NCBI GenBank assembly: GCA_938003835.1
Contig: CALKXJ010000006.1
Location: 62,001-126,000, forward strand
Reading direction: 5' to 3'
Source: an uncultured Bryobacteraceae bacterium
GTDB taxonomy: Bacteria; Acidobacteriota; Terriglobia; Bryobacterales; Bryobacteraceae
Length of the DNA stretch: 64,000 nt
Shown one piece after another: positions 20,370-30,194 of this stretch. Within the stretch, counting starts at the first letter, position 1; each line of letters starts with the position of its first letter. The position numbers and the translations under genes were made by a program. The notes beneath the pieces are model-generated. The model had not been told where the DNA came from. It searched no databases and saw nothing but the letters and a program-made list of their open reading frames with translations.

Positions 20370-20575
20370 CGCGCCAAGCGCGCACCGCCGGCAGGTCTTC
20401 GGGCTTGCAGGCATCCTTGGCTTGCCTACTCGCCGCCGCTTCCCAGCCCTTGTCTCGGACCAGTGCGTTTCTGCGGCTTTCGTTCCTGCTCACCGCTGCG
20501 GGGCAGCCCCGGACTCGCACCGGGTTCCCTTTTCGACGCCTGTGGCGTACCGGCAGCCTGTCCAGCATACCACGG
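20370..20575 (-). ncRNA. cobalamin (AdoCbl-type) riboswitch
   Basis: Reading the minus strand, the leader of the TonB receptor carries the cobalamin riboswitch signatures in order: GGGAACCCGGTGCGAGTCC, then GGGGCTGCCCCGCAGCGGTGA, and finally the B12 box AAGCCCGAAGACCTGCC at about 20405-20390. A small GC hairpin (GCGCGC-TTG-GCGCGC, 20383-20369) sits between the B12 box and the GGGGAGG ribosome-binding site and could be part of the expression platform. Binding should lower receptor expression when cobalamin is plentiful. No clear terminator U-tract follows, which suggests translational control. That last point is inference. Confidence 0.93.
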
Positions 20576-20611
20576 CCGGAGCGCTTTGCTAAAATCGAAG
20601 GGCAAACCCCT

Positions 20612-21169
20612 ATGATTCAAGCGACACAACTGCGCCCGGGCATGATTATCGAGTTCAACGGGGAGCTGTACTCGATCTTCAGAACCGAGCACCGGACCCC
20701 GGGCAACCTCCGCGGCTTCGTTCAGGCCAGGATGCGCAATCTGCGCACCGGCGCCATGATCGACCATCGGTTCGCTTCCACCGACTTTGTCGAGCGGGCC
20801 TTCCTGGAGGAGCAGGAGGTGGAGTACCTCTACGAAGACGGCGGCACCTACTATTTCATGAACACGGAGGACTTTTCCCAGATCGCGCTAACCGGGGAGC
20901 AGCTCGGTGACGCGGTGAATTACCTGGTGCCGCAGCTTCACCTCAAGGTGGAGTTCTACGAGGGCAAGCCGATCGGCGTGTCGCTGCCGCCCACCGTGGA
21001 TCTCACCGTGGTGGAGACCGAACCCGGCTTGCGAGGCGCCACCGTCTCCAACGTGACCAAGCCGGCAAAGCTCGAAACCGGCCTGGTGGTTCAGGTGCCC
21101 CCCTTCATTAACGAAGGCGATCGCATCCGGGTCAACACCGAAGAGGGGACATATCTGGAGCGCGCCTGA
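20612..21169 (+). CDS. efp: translation elongation factor P, with Asn at the tip of the modified loop
   Basis: A 185-residue EF-P of standard three-domain length. It relieves ribosome stalling at polyproline. The N-terminal KOW domain, the central OB domain and the C-terminal OB domain (QVPPFINEGDRIRVNTEEGTYL-like ending) are all present. The domain-I loop reads TPGNLRGF; aligned to the E. coli KPGKGQAF loop, the position of modified Lys34 is Asn32. Neither the lysine nor the arginine used by the known modification pathways is there. The ATG at 20612 has a possible -10 TAAAAT at 20590-20595. The gene diverges from btuB and converges on selA. Confidence 0.95.
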   Translation: MIQATQLRPGMIIEFNGELYSIFRTEHRTPGNLRGFVQARMRNLRTGAMIDHRFASTDFVERAFLEEQEVEYLYEDGGTYYFMNTEDFSQIALTGEQLGDAVNYLVPQLHLKVEFYEGKPIGVSLPPTVDLTVVETEPGLRGATVSNVTKPAKLETGLVVQVPPFINEGDRIRVNTEEGTYLERA

Positions 21170-21176
21170 GCCGATC

Positions 21177-22501
<1,325 letters not shown>

Positions 22502-22505
<4 letters not shown>

Positions 22506-23389
22506 CGCGGGAACAGCCGGTCGAGCTCTTCCAGGCTGGGCCGGCTGCCGTATTCGCACAGCTCGAAGGCTTCCCAGCGCTGGACCTGACTCGCTTTCTC
22601 GGCGCCGTAGCGCTTGGCGAGCGCGGCGCGGATCTCCTCGCTCATGCGCGGCTGGCGGCTTGCGGCCAGCCACTTCTTGCGCGCCGCCGGATCCTTCGGC
22701 ACCTCGCTCCAGCGGCCGTCCACCCACGGCAGCCATTCGTACATCTGCGAGGTGTGCGCGTCCAGCCCGTCGACCTTCGCCTCCCAGACATCGTCGATCG
22801 CCACGACCACGTCCGGCCGGAAGGGCGCCGGCTTCTGAAAGCCGTCTTCGTAGTAAATGAAGATCGGATTCTTGCGCAGCGCCGGGACGTCGGAGACTAG
22901 GTTCGGCACCACCACCATGTAGGCGGCATCCTGCACCAGCACGCCGGTGTAACGGTGATCCGGATGATAGTCGTTCGGGCGCGGGCCCAGCACGACGTCG
23001 GCGCGCCACTCTCGGATGGCCCGGATGATCTGTTTACGGACCTCGAGCGTGGGCATCAGCTCCCCGTCCGGATTATCGAAGACCTCGTATGCGGCGATGC
23101 CGAAGCGCCGCGCCGCCTCCTGCGTCTCCGCGTGGCGGCGCCGGGCCAGTATCCCGCCACCCATCTCGTGATGGCCCGCGTTGCCGTTGGTGACCGAGAC
23201 GAACTTGACGGCGTGGCCGGCCCGGGCGAACTTGATGGCCGTGCCGCCGAACCGGAAGTCGCAATCGTCCGGGTGGGCGCCGAAAGCGATGATGCGCAGT
23301 TTCGCCTGCTGGCCGAATGCGGCGCATGTCGCCAGCAAGAGCAGGCCGAAGCTGAGCCGCAGAGGGCGGCTGCCGGATCGGTTTCTCAT
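22502..23389 (-). CDS. exported PIG-L/LmbE-family deacetylase
   Basis: A 295-residue zinc-dependent N-deacetylase-like protein, probably exported: the first 27 residues form a signal peptide ending near AAFGQQ. The zinc motif AHPDD (H39, D41, D42) and the distal HPDHR motif, whose His completes the zinc site, are both present. The family deacetylates GlcNAc-type substrates such as GlcNAc-PI, mycothiol and bacillithiol precursors, or small glycans. I chose ATG 23389 because GGAGG stands eight bases upstream. The gene is coupled to selA by a 4-bp overlap; no functional link is known. Confidence 0.85.
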
Positions 23390-23408
23390 TGCGTTCCTCC
23401 CTCGGGTT

Positions 23409-24563
23409 TCAGCCGCGGATGCCGTAAAGCCCTTTCCAGGTGACTTCCCTGCCACTATAGATCGCCTCGCGGCCGAGTATGGCGATCATGGTGCTCAGCG
23501 CCGAACGCACGGCGACGTTCTCCACCTTGCCGCTCTCGATCTTGCCGAGGAAAGCCTCGATGGCGTCGTAAGTGATATCGCGCTTGGAGTCGATGGTTTC
23601 GCGGTCGTTCGGCCCGCGAATGTGCACCATCTGCTGGCGCGAAACCGCCAGGAAAGACTTCGTGCCGGTGAACTCCTCGCCGATGCGGCTGAATCCACGG
23701 GGCGTGATCTGGTTGGCTTCGAAGTTGACGAACATGCCCCCGGGCCACTCGAAGGTCAGGCTCAGGTGGTCGAGGATATCCATGCCGGTGCGCACCTTCG
23801 TGCCGCCCCAGCCCACGGCGCGCAGCGGCAAGCCGCCCAGGAACCAGTGCAGCACGTCGAAGTTGTGGCAGTCCTGCTCGACGATGATGTCGCCTGACAG
23901 GTCTTTGTAGGAGAACCAGTTGCGCAGCTTGGCGATGCGCGGATCCGGATAGGGCTTCCGCTGCCACGGATCGCCGCCGATCCAGAAGGCCCGGGCGTTG
24001 GCCAGCTCGCCGATCTCGCCTGTCTGGACGCGCCGGTACGCCTCGAGATAAACCGGCCCGTAGCGCTGCTGGAAGCCCACGGAGATGCACTTGGTCGGGT
24101 CGGCCTTCTCGGCGGCGGCGATCACCTGAAAGCAGCCTTCGGCATCCACGCCGATCGGCTTCTCGCAGAAGACGTGCTTGCGCGCCTCGATGGCCGCCAC
24201 CAGCATGCGCGGGTGCTCGAAAGGGGGAGTGGCGATCAGCACCGCGTCGACGCCAGAGGCGAGCAGCTTCTCGAAATCCCTGTAGACGGCGGGCTTGTCC
24301 AGACCCAGCTTCTGCTTGCCCACCTCGATGCGGTCATCGAAAAGGTCGCACAGCGCGGTGACGCGCGCCCGCGGATCCGACTGCACGATCGTCGCGTCAT
24401 AGACGCCGCGCCCGCCGACGCCGATGAGGCCCACCGAAATTCTGGAATTGGCCTGCGAACCGCGGACGAGCTCCGGTTTGATGACGCTGAAGCCGCCTGC
24501 GGCGAGCGCTCCGCCCGTTTTCAGGATCGTCCTTCGGCTGAGACTGGTCTCGCCAGAGCTCAT
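23409..24563 (-). CDS. Tat-tagged Gfo/Idh/MocA-family oxidoreductase
   Basis: A 384-residue NAD(P)-dependent sugar oxidoreductase. It begins with a twin-arginine signal (LSRRTILKTGGALAAGG, about 8-24), then the Rossmann motif GLIGVGGRGVYD (about 46-57) and the family motif CEKP (about 132-135), where the Lys is catalytic. Such proteins oxidise sugars, inositols or N-acetyl sugars; exported forms are frequent in Acidobacteriota and Planctomycetes, and some act as glycosidases. The ATG at 24563 has GAGGAGG upstream; the GTG 15 bases earlier overlaps that site. It lies 19 bp before the PIG-L gene on the same strand, so they may share a transcript. Confidence 0.88.
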   Translation of the reverse strand: MSSGETSLSRRTILKTGGALAAGGFSVIKPELVRGSQANSRISVGLIGVGGRGVYDATIVQSDPRARVTALCDLFDDRIEVGKQKLGLDKPAVYRDFEKLLASGVDAVLIATPPFEHPRMLVAAIEARKHVFCEKPIGVDAEGCFQVIAAAEKADPTKCISVGFQQRYGPVYLEAYRRVQTGEIGELANARAFWIGGDPWQRKPYPDPRIAKLRNWFSYKDLSGDIIVEQDCHNFDVLHWFLGGLPLRAVGWGGTKVRTGMDILDHLSLTFEWPGGMFVNFEANQITPRGFSRIGEEFTGTKSFLAVSRQQMVHIRGPNDRETIDSKRDITYDAIEAFLGKIESGKVENVAVRSALSTMIAILGREAIYSGREVTWKGLYGIRG

Positions 24564-24657
24564 GAAGCCTCCTCGCACAGATGTCCTGCTAGGAGGGAAT
24601 TATATTCCAAGCTCCGGAGATCACGGGCAGGCGCCCGGGCTTTTGACAGATCGTGCC

Positions 24658-25449
24658 TTAGCTGGAACGCCTCCGCCGGCGCATCAGCAGAGCGACGGCC
24701 GCCAAGCCCGCACCTACGAGCCCCGTGGTGGCCGGTTCAGGCACAACGGTGAATTCCACAGCACACTCGGTCCAGCCGACGTTGTCCGGGCGACGGTCGC
24801 CGGGAGTGTTGAGTGTCGAGGTGTTCACCCCGTCGCACTCGAGCAACTGTTGCCCGAAGGTGACCAGCGGGCCCACGCCCGAAAACCCCGGCCCGCTGCC
24901 GTACACGACAACACGGTTCTGCCCGGCAACCGTGGTTCTCGGCATGTAGAAGAGGGCGAGCCGGTAGGTGTACGTCCCGGTCTGGACCAGCGAGATATCG
25001 TCGATCAACCCGCCGTAGCCGGCGCCGGCCGCGGGCCCCTCCGCTGCAAAGGTGAACAGGTGAGGGGCGCCCCTGAGCATCACAGCCTGCTGGATTGCGG
25101 ACGCCGAGGTGCCAAGGGTCGGATGGGGATGGCTATCGAGTTCGATGTAGTACAGACCCGAGCGCGGCGTAATCCCGAGCACCTGCTCGACCTGCACCTC
25201 CACACCCACGCCCGCCACCACCTGCCAGCTCGGCAGCGAACTATAGACTCCCGCAAAGCCCAAAGCCGGCAATTGATCGAGCGGCCGCGGCTGGGGCGGG
25301 CCGCTAAAGGGTCCGGGCGACGGATAGCCGGTCACGTTCAATCGGCCGTCCACCGTCTCGAAGTCGCCGTTCGTGAAGAGGTTGGCATAGCCAAGCGAAC
25401 TCAGCATCAACAGGATTGCCGCCAAGACTGCCACGCGTCGCATCGTCAT
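24658..25449 (-). CDS. PEP-CTERM sorting domain-containing secreted protein
   Basis: A 263-residue secreted protein. A signal peptide (about 1-22) precedes a beta-rich extracellular domain beginning NLFTNGDFE, a pattern of exosortase-dependent proteins with a jelly-roll-like fold. The C-terminus is a canonical PEP-CTERM signal: VPEPATTGLVGAG, a hydrophobic helix, and a terminal Arg cluster. Exosortase (EpsH) should recognise it and anchor or export the protein; no exosortase is in this window. The ATG at 25449 and one at 25443 are both possible, preceded by AAGGAG. A TPR lipoprotein of the PEP-CTERM-associated type starts divergently 232 bp away. Confidence 0.85.
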   Translation of the reverse strand: MTMRRVAVLAAILLMLSSLGYANLFTNGDFETVDGRLNVTGYPSPGPFSGPPQPRPLDQLPALGFAGVYSSLPSWQVVAGVGVEVQVEQVLGITPRSGLYYIELDSHPHPTLGTSASAIQQAVMLRGAPHLFTFAAEGPAAGAGYGGLIDDISLVQTGTYTYRLALFYMPRTTVAGQNRVVVYGSGPGFSGVGPLVTFGQQLLECDGVNTSTLNTPGDRRPDNVGWTECAVEFTVVPEPATTGLVGAGLAAVALLMRRRRRSS

Positions 25450-25681
25450 CTCACTCCTTGACCGGCTGGCCCTAATCAGACCTTGCCTTCTTCTAGATTG
25501 TGCTCAATTTCTCCAAAAATTGCAAGCGGTTTTTCCGCCAAAACCTTCCGTCGAGACGAACGGGTCAAAAACCCTGGCCGGCAATTGCGGCACAGCGGCC
25601 GCCTGTGTGACAGTGTGAAGGAGATCTGCCGCGCCGGACTGGCCCGCCGGTTCGAGCAGGCCTGTTCGGCCGGTGAGGCCC
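25450..25681. other. divergent control region between the PEP-CTERM gene and the TPR lipoprotein gene
   Basis: This 232-bp gap separates divergent genes. On the minus strand TTGCAA at about 25526-25521 and CACAAT at about 25503-25498 are 17 bases apart and could be the PEP-CTERM promoter. A small GC inverted repeat (GCGGAAAAACCGC on the minus strand) lies around 25528-25540. The plus side shows a sigma-54-like TGG...TTGC pair near 25576-25589 with one base too few between GG and GC, so I do not call it a promoter. No small gene is evident. Confidence 0.4.
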
Positions 25682-27985
25682 ATGCGGAAAGTACAGATTG
25701 TTTCGCTTGCTCTGCTGATTGCGATAGCGGGCTGCTCCACCGACCCCGAGGCCCGAAAGGCCCAACTGCTCGCTACGGGCAAATCCTACTACGAGAAGGG
25801 AAAGTTCAAGGAAGCGTCGCTGATCTTCCGCCGGGCGCTTCAATACGACGCGCGCTTCGCGGCGGCCTACCACCGGCTGGGACTGGCCGAGCTGGCGCTG
25901 GGGCGTTACTGGGAGGCCATGCAGGCCTTCCAGCGCGCCGCCGACCTCGAGCCCGGCAATGCCGAATCTTACGAACAACTTTCCGATCTGTACCTGACCG
26001 TCTACCAAACGGATGCCAAACGCTTCACCCAGCTCCTGGACGAACTGGAAAGCCTGACCCGCCGCGCCGAGGACTCTCAAGTGCCGCCCCCGTTAACTTT
26101 ACGGGTGCGGGGGTTCATCGAAATTGGCCGGCAGAATCTGGACAAGGCCGTTGGGTATTTTCAGCAAGCCCGGCGGCTGAATCCCGCCGACCAGCGCGTG
26201 GTTCTGGGGCTGGCAGGTGCTCTGAGCCGTTTGCGACGATACCCGGAGGCCGAGCGGCTGCTCGTCGAGGTCATCGAGACGCAGCCCGCCTTCGAGACTG
26301 CCTACGATCTGCTCTACGACCTCTACCTCCTTCAAGGCCAGCGGGCGCGCGCGGAGGCGATCCTCGTCCGCCGGCTCGAAGCCATGCCCTCCAGTCTCGC
26401 CGCGCATCTCAAGCTCGCCGAGCACCACCACAACGCCGGCAGGGCCGAAGCCCGGGACCGCCTGCTCGAACGGGTTGCTGCGGATCCGGCGGCCTTTCCG
26501 GACGGGCGGCTCGCTGCGGGGGATTTCTGCCTGCGCGTGGGACTGCCGGCGCAAGCCGAGCGCTACTACCGCGCCGGCGCGGAGACGAATGGGCCGCAGC
26601 GCGTGACCTGCCGGCTGCGCCTCGCCCATGTGCTCGCCTACCAGGGGCGCTCTGCCGAGGCGCTGAAGATCGCCGACGAGATCCTCGAGGAGGATCGGAG
26701 TAATCTGGAGGCTCGGCACCTGCGCGGTGCGCTTCTGGTCGAGACGGGCAGCCGGAAGGCGATCCAGGAGGCGACCGCCGAACTGGAGGCGCTTGTCCTT
26801 CGCCAGCGCGATAACCCGGTCCTGCGTTACAACCTCGCCCGCGCTTACGTGGCCGCCGGCGATCTCGACCGGGCGATCCCTCACCTGCTCGAGGCCGCCC
26901 AGGTGCGGGAGTATCTGGCGCCCCGTTACGAGCTCGGACGCATCTATCTGGCCAAGCAGCAGCCCGAGCTCGCCGTCCAGCTCGCCTCGGAGATTCTCGA
27001 ACTCCATCCGGCCAGCATCACCGCGGCGATGCTCAAAGCCACGGCGCTGCTCGAGACCAAAAACGCGCACCAGGCGCGCCAGATCCTGGAGCAGGTGCTC
27101 CGCCGGCAGCCGGGCAACCGCCAGGCGCAGTTTCTGCTGGCGAGCCTGGATGTTCGCGAGAAACGGTATCGCGAGGCGGAGCCGGTCTTGCGCCGCCTCT
27201 ACGAAAGCGCGCCCGAGCAGCCGCAGTATTGGTGGAATCTGAGCCAGCTCTATCTGGCTCAGGGCCGCGTCGAACAGGCGCTGGAGATCCTGAATCGCCC
27301 GCTGCGCGATAATCCGCGCTCCCCGGAACTGCTGCTCGCCCGGGCCACCGTGGCTGCCAACGCCAGGCGCTTCGATGCCGCTCTCCGCGACTTCGAGCAG
27401 CTTCTCGAGCTCGCCCCAAACGATGCGCGGGTGCACGAGCGGCTGGCTACCACCTATTACTTTCGGGGTGACTTGCGCTCGGCCGAGGCCCACTACCGCA
27501 GGGCGCTGGAGCTCGACCGGAACAATGCCACCGCCACGCTGCGGCTGGCCCTGTTGCTCGGCGAACTCGGGCGGAAGGAGGAATCCGTGACCCTTTTGCG
27601 TGAGGCGCTGGAGCTCGAGCCCGATCATCCGGTGGCGCTCAACAACCTGGCGCACTGGCTTGCCGAGTCGCCCGAGGGTCTGGACGAGGCGCTCCGGCTG
27701 GCGCAGAAGGCCTACCAGAAGGCGCCGGCGAGTCCCACCGTGGCCGAGACGCTCGGCTCGATCTACCTGAAGCGCAACATGAACGACGAGGCCATCCAGC
27801 TCTACCGGCGGCTGGCCGAGCAGGATCCGCGCCGGCCGCGCTGGCTCTCTCAACTCGCCCAGGCGTATCTCCAGAAAGGCGACCCGAGCCAGGCGATCCG
27901 GCAGCTCGAGCGTGCGCTCGCCCTTCGTCCCTCGCCCGAGGAAGAGAAGCGCATCCGAACCCTGCTCGAGCAGGCCCGCCGTTAA
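25682..27985 (+). CDS. TPR-repeat lipoprotein (PrsT-like, PEP-CTERM-associated family)
   Basis: A 767-residue lipoprotein made almost entirely of tetratricopeptide repeats (about 20 helical hairpins with the A-Y-LG-A/Y-A pattern). The lipobox is LIAIAGCST, with Cys18 as the lipidated residue. TPR lipoproteins of this size are a recognised component of PEP-CTERM/exopolysaccharide systems (PrsT). Here a PEP-CTERM protein gene lies directly opposite, supporting that reading; a general scaffold role is the alternative. I chose the ATG at 25682 over the GTG at 25673. The stop overlaps that of the convergent methyltransferase (TTAA, 27982-27985). Confidence 0.75.
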   Translation: MRKVQIVSLALLIAIAGCSTDPEARKAQLLATGKSYYEKGKFKEASLIFRRALQYDARFAAAYHRLGLAELALGRYWEAMQAFQRAADLEPGNAESYEQLSDLYLTVYQTDAKRFTQLLDELESLTRRAEDSQVPPPLTLRVRGFIEIGRQNLDKAVGYFQQARRLNPADQRVVLGLAGALSRLRRYPEAERLLVEVIETQPAFETAYDLLYDLYLLQGQRARAEAILVRRLEAMPSSLAAHLKLAEHHHNAGRAEARDRLLERVAADPAAFPDGRLAAGDFCLRVGLPAQAERYYRAGAETNGPQRVTCRLRLAHVLAYQGRSAEALKIADEILEEDRSNLEARHLRGALLVETGSRKAIQEATAELEALVLRQRDNPVLRYNLARAYVAAGDLDRAIPHLLEAAQVREYLAPRYELGRIYLAKQQPELAVQLASEILELHPASITAAMLKATALLETKNAHQARQILEQVLRRQPGNRQAQFLLASLDVREKRYREAEPVLRRLYESAPEQPQYWWNLSQLYLAQGRVEQALEILNRPLRDNPRSPELLLARATVAANARRFDAALRDFEQLLELAPNDARVHERLATTYYFRGDLRSAEAHYRRALELDRNNATATLRLALLLGELGRKEESVTLLREALELEPDHPVALNNLAHWLAESPEGLDEALRLAQKAYQKAPASPTVAETLGSIYLKRNMNDEAIQLYRRLAEQDPRRPRWLSQLAQAYLQKGDPSQAIRQLERALALRPSPEEEKRIRTLLEQARR

Positions 27986-29202
27986 CCGCGCCGCAGCCGC
28001 ACCACGCTCTCGATGTGCGAGGTCTGGGGAAACAGATCGACCAGCGTGATCTTCTCGACCTCGTAGCCGGCTTCCCGGAGAGACTTCAAGTCCCGCGCCA
28101 GAGTGGCCGGGTCGCACGAAACCAGGGTGAGTGCGGGTGCCTTCAGCCGTGCCAGGTGGCGAACCACCCCTCTACCCAGCCCGGCGCGGGGCGGGTCGGC
28201 GATCAGCCAATCGGGCGGCGTCTCCAGCGTCTCCAGATACGACTCGGCGCTCATTTGCCGGGCCGTCACCGGCAGGGCGGCGCGCTCGGCGTTGAACCGC
28301 AGATCCTCGGCGGCAGCCCGGCTGGTTTCGATCGCATCGACGCGGCCCAGCCGCCTGGCCATCGGCAGCGAAAACAGGCCCACACCCGCGTACAGATCCA
28401 CGCCCCAGTCGCCCTCCACCCCTTCGAGAGCCGTCTGGACCAGCCTGTCGATGAGAAACCGGTTCGTCTGAAAGAACGAGCCGTGACTGACGCGGAACGT
28501 CTCGCCCGCGGCGCGATAGTCGAGCGCCGCCACATGCTTGCCCGGGATCCTCGCGGCGCACCACTCGAAAAAGGTCCGCGCCACGCGCTTGCCCGAGGTC
28601 TCGAGCACGTTGATCTGCACTTGCTCCTCGTCGGTGAAGACCTCCAGGCGCCGCAGAAACTCGGGGAACCGCGGCTGCCGGATCATCCGCCGCAGGGCGC
28701 CGAGGGCCTCGTTGATCCGGGGCGAGGAGATCGGACACTGCTCGATGGCGCACAGCCGGCGCGAGTGCGCCTGATGATAGCCGATCCGCCCTCCGGCGAT
28801 GTGCCATTGCGTCCGGTTGCGGTACTCGAACGGCGGGCCCGAGACCGTTCCGATGTCGCCAACCTCCAGCTTGCCGACCCGCCGCAGCACGTCGCGGAGG
28901 ATCTCCCGTTTCTGTGCGAGCTGGTAGGCGTACTCGGCGTGCTGATACTGGCAGCCGCCGCAGCGCATGAAGTAGGGACAACTCGGCTCGACGCGCTCCG
29001 GCGCCGGCGCCGTAACCTCGACGAGCTCCGCCTCGATCAGTCCCGGCTTCTCCGCAACCGGGCGCACGCGCGCCGTCTCGCCGGGCAGCACGAAGCCAAC
29101 CAGCACCACCTTGCCGTCCAGCCTTCCGAGGCCTTGCCCGCCGTAGACGAGTTTCTCCACGCGGATTTCGTTTACGATGGTATTCTGTCTCCCTAACGGC
29201 AT
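27982..29202 (-). CDS. rlmD: TRAM-domain 23S rRNA (uracil-5-)-methyltransferase (RlmD/RumA family)
   Basis: A SAM-dependent RNA methyltransferase of about 406 residues. An N-terminal TRAM domain (about 9-65) precedes a 4Fe-4S motif (C75-X5-C81-GG-C84, with the fourth Cys in IEQCPIS), a central domain, and the catalytic domain with DLYAGVGLF (SAM binding) and the nucleophile Cys in TLVSCDPATL. Start choice is uncertain: the ATG at 29202 shares CATG with trpS on the other strand and leaves an eight-residue extension before the TRAM domain. An ATC at 29178, nine bases after AGGGAGA, would start exactly at IVNEIR. The gene ends convergently with the TPR lipoprotein. Confidence 0.88.
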   Translation of the reverse strand: MPLGRQNTIVNEIRVEKLVYGGQGLGRLDGKVVLVGFVLPGETARVRPVAEKPGLIEAELVEVTAPAPERVEPSCPYFMRCGGCQYQHAEYAYQLAQKREILRDVLRRVGKLEVGDIGTVSGPPFEYRNRTQWHIAGGRIGYHQAHSRRLCAIEQCPISSPRINEALGALRRMIRQPRFPEFLRRLEVFTDEEQVQINVLETSGKRVARTFFEWCAARIPGKHVAALDYRAAGETFRVSHGSFFQTNRFLIDRLVQTALEGVEGDWGVDLYAGVGLFSLPMARRLGRVDAIETSRAAAEDLRFNAERAALPVTARQMSAESYLETLETPPDWLIADPPRAGLGRGVVRHLARLKAPALTLVSCDPATLARDLKSLREAGYEVEKITLVDLFPQTSHIESVVRLRRG

Positions 29203-30193
29203 GAAACCACGCGTCTTTTCAGGGGTCCAGCCCTCCGGCGACCTCCATATCGGAAACTATCTCGGCGCGCTCAAGAACTGGGTAAAGATGCAGGCCGATT
29301 ACGAATGCATCTACTGCATCGTCGACCTGCACGCTGTCACAATCTACCAGATCCCCTCGGAGCTGCGCGCCAAGATCCGCGAACTCGCCGGGCTGTTCCT
29401 GGCCGTAGGCATCGACCCCAAGCAGGCCACCGTCATGGTCCAGTCGAGCGTCCCCGCGCATGCCGAGCTGGCCTGGATGCTCACCTGCGTGACTCCCGTC
29501 GGCTGGCTCCAGCGGATGACGCAGTACAAGGCCAAGGCGGCCACCCAGGAGACCGTCGGCGACGGCCTGCTCCAGTATCCGGTGCTGATGGCTGCCGATA
29601 TCCTGCTCTACCAGGCGCAGATCGTGCCGGTAGGCGATGATCAGACGCAGCATCTCGAGCTGACGCGCGACATCGCCCAGCGCTTTAACTCGCTTTACGG
29701 CGAGACGTTCGTCATGCCCCAGACGCACCTGCCGCTGGTGGGCGCGCGGATCATGGGACTCGATGATCCGGAGTCGAAGATGAGCAAGTCCTCTTCGGCG
29801 CCCGGCCATGCCGTCGCCCTGCTCGATCCGCCGGACGTCATCCGCAAGAAGATTATGCGCGCCACCACCGATTCCAGGCCGGCGGTAAATTTCGACGACC
29901 TCGGCCCGGGCGTGCGAAACTTGCTGAACATCTTCCAGGCCTTCAGCGACTGGAGCGACGCCGAGATGCGCGCTCACTTCGAGGGTCTGGGTTACGGCGA
30001 GACCAAGAAACGCGTGGCTGAGATGGTAATCGCCTCGCTCGAGCCGATCCAGCGCCGCTATCGCGAGGTGTGCGCCGAGCCGGGCTATATTGATCGTGTG
30101 CTCCGCGAGGGCGCCGAACGCGTCCTGCCGATCGCCAACTCGACCATCGAGCTGGTTAAAGAACGCATGGGCCTGTACACGTTCGCCTCTTAA
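29201..30193 (+). CDS. trpS: tryptophanyl-tRNA synthetase
   Basis: A 330-residue class I tRNA synthetase that charges tRNA(Trp). The HIGH-type motif is HIGN at residues 16-19 and the KMSKS loop spans residues 193-197 (KMSKS). Length is typical (about 330). I chose the ATG at 29201 because the family starts MKPRVFSGVQPSG; the ATG at 29177 would add eight residues without family support. No clear Shine-Dalgarno precedes it; TATTCT at 29181-29186 could be a -10 box for a short-leader mRNA. It is followed after 1 bp by the MFS transporter gene. Confidence 0.97.
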   Translation: MKPRVFSGVQPSGDLHIGNYLGALKNWVKMQADYECIYCIVDLHAVTIYQIPSELRAKIRELAGLFLAVGIDPKQATVMVQSSVPAHAELAWMLTCVTPVGWLQRMTQYKAKAATQETVGDGLLQYPVLMAADILLYQAQIVPVGDDQTQHLELTRDIAQRFNSLYGETFVMPQTHLPLVGARIMGLDDPESKMSKSSSAPGHAVALLDPPDVIRKKIMRATTDSRPAVNFDDLGPGVRNLLNIFQAFSDWSDAEMRAHFEGLGYGETKKRVAEMVIASLEPIQRRYREVCAEPGYIDRVLREGAERVLPIANSTIELVKERMGLYTFAS

Positions 30194-30194
30194 A

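Noticed and set aside
25574-25591. Possible sigma-54 promoter before the TPR lipoprotein gene (TGGCCGGCAATTGC)
   Set aside because: Only nine bases separate GG and GC; the spacing must be ten for sigma-54, so it was not called.
26099-28117. A 672-codon minus-strand frame opposite the TPR lipoprotein
   Set aside because: Low-complexity Leu/Arg/Gly-rich translation, reverse strand of TPR repeats; the plus-strand gene has a clear lipobox and repeat pattern.
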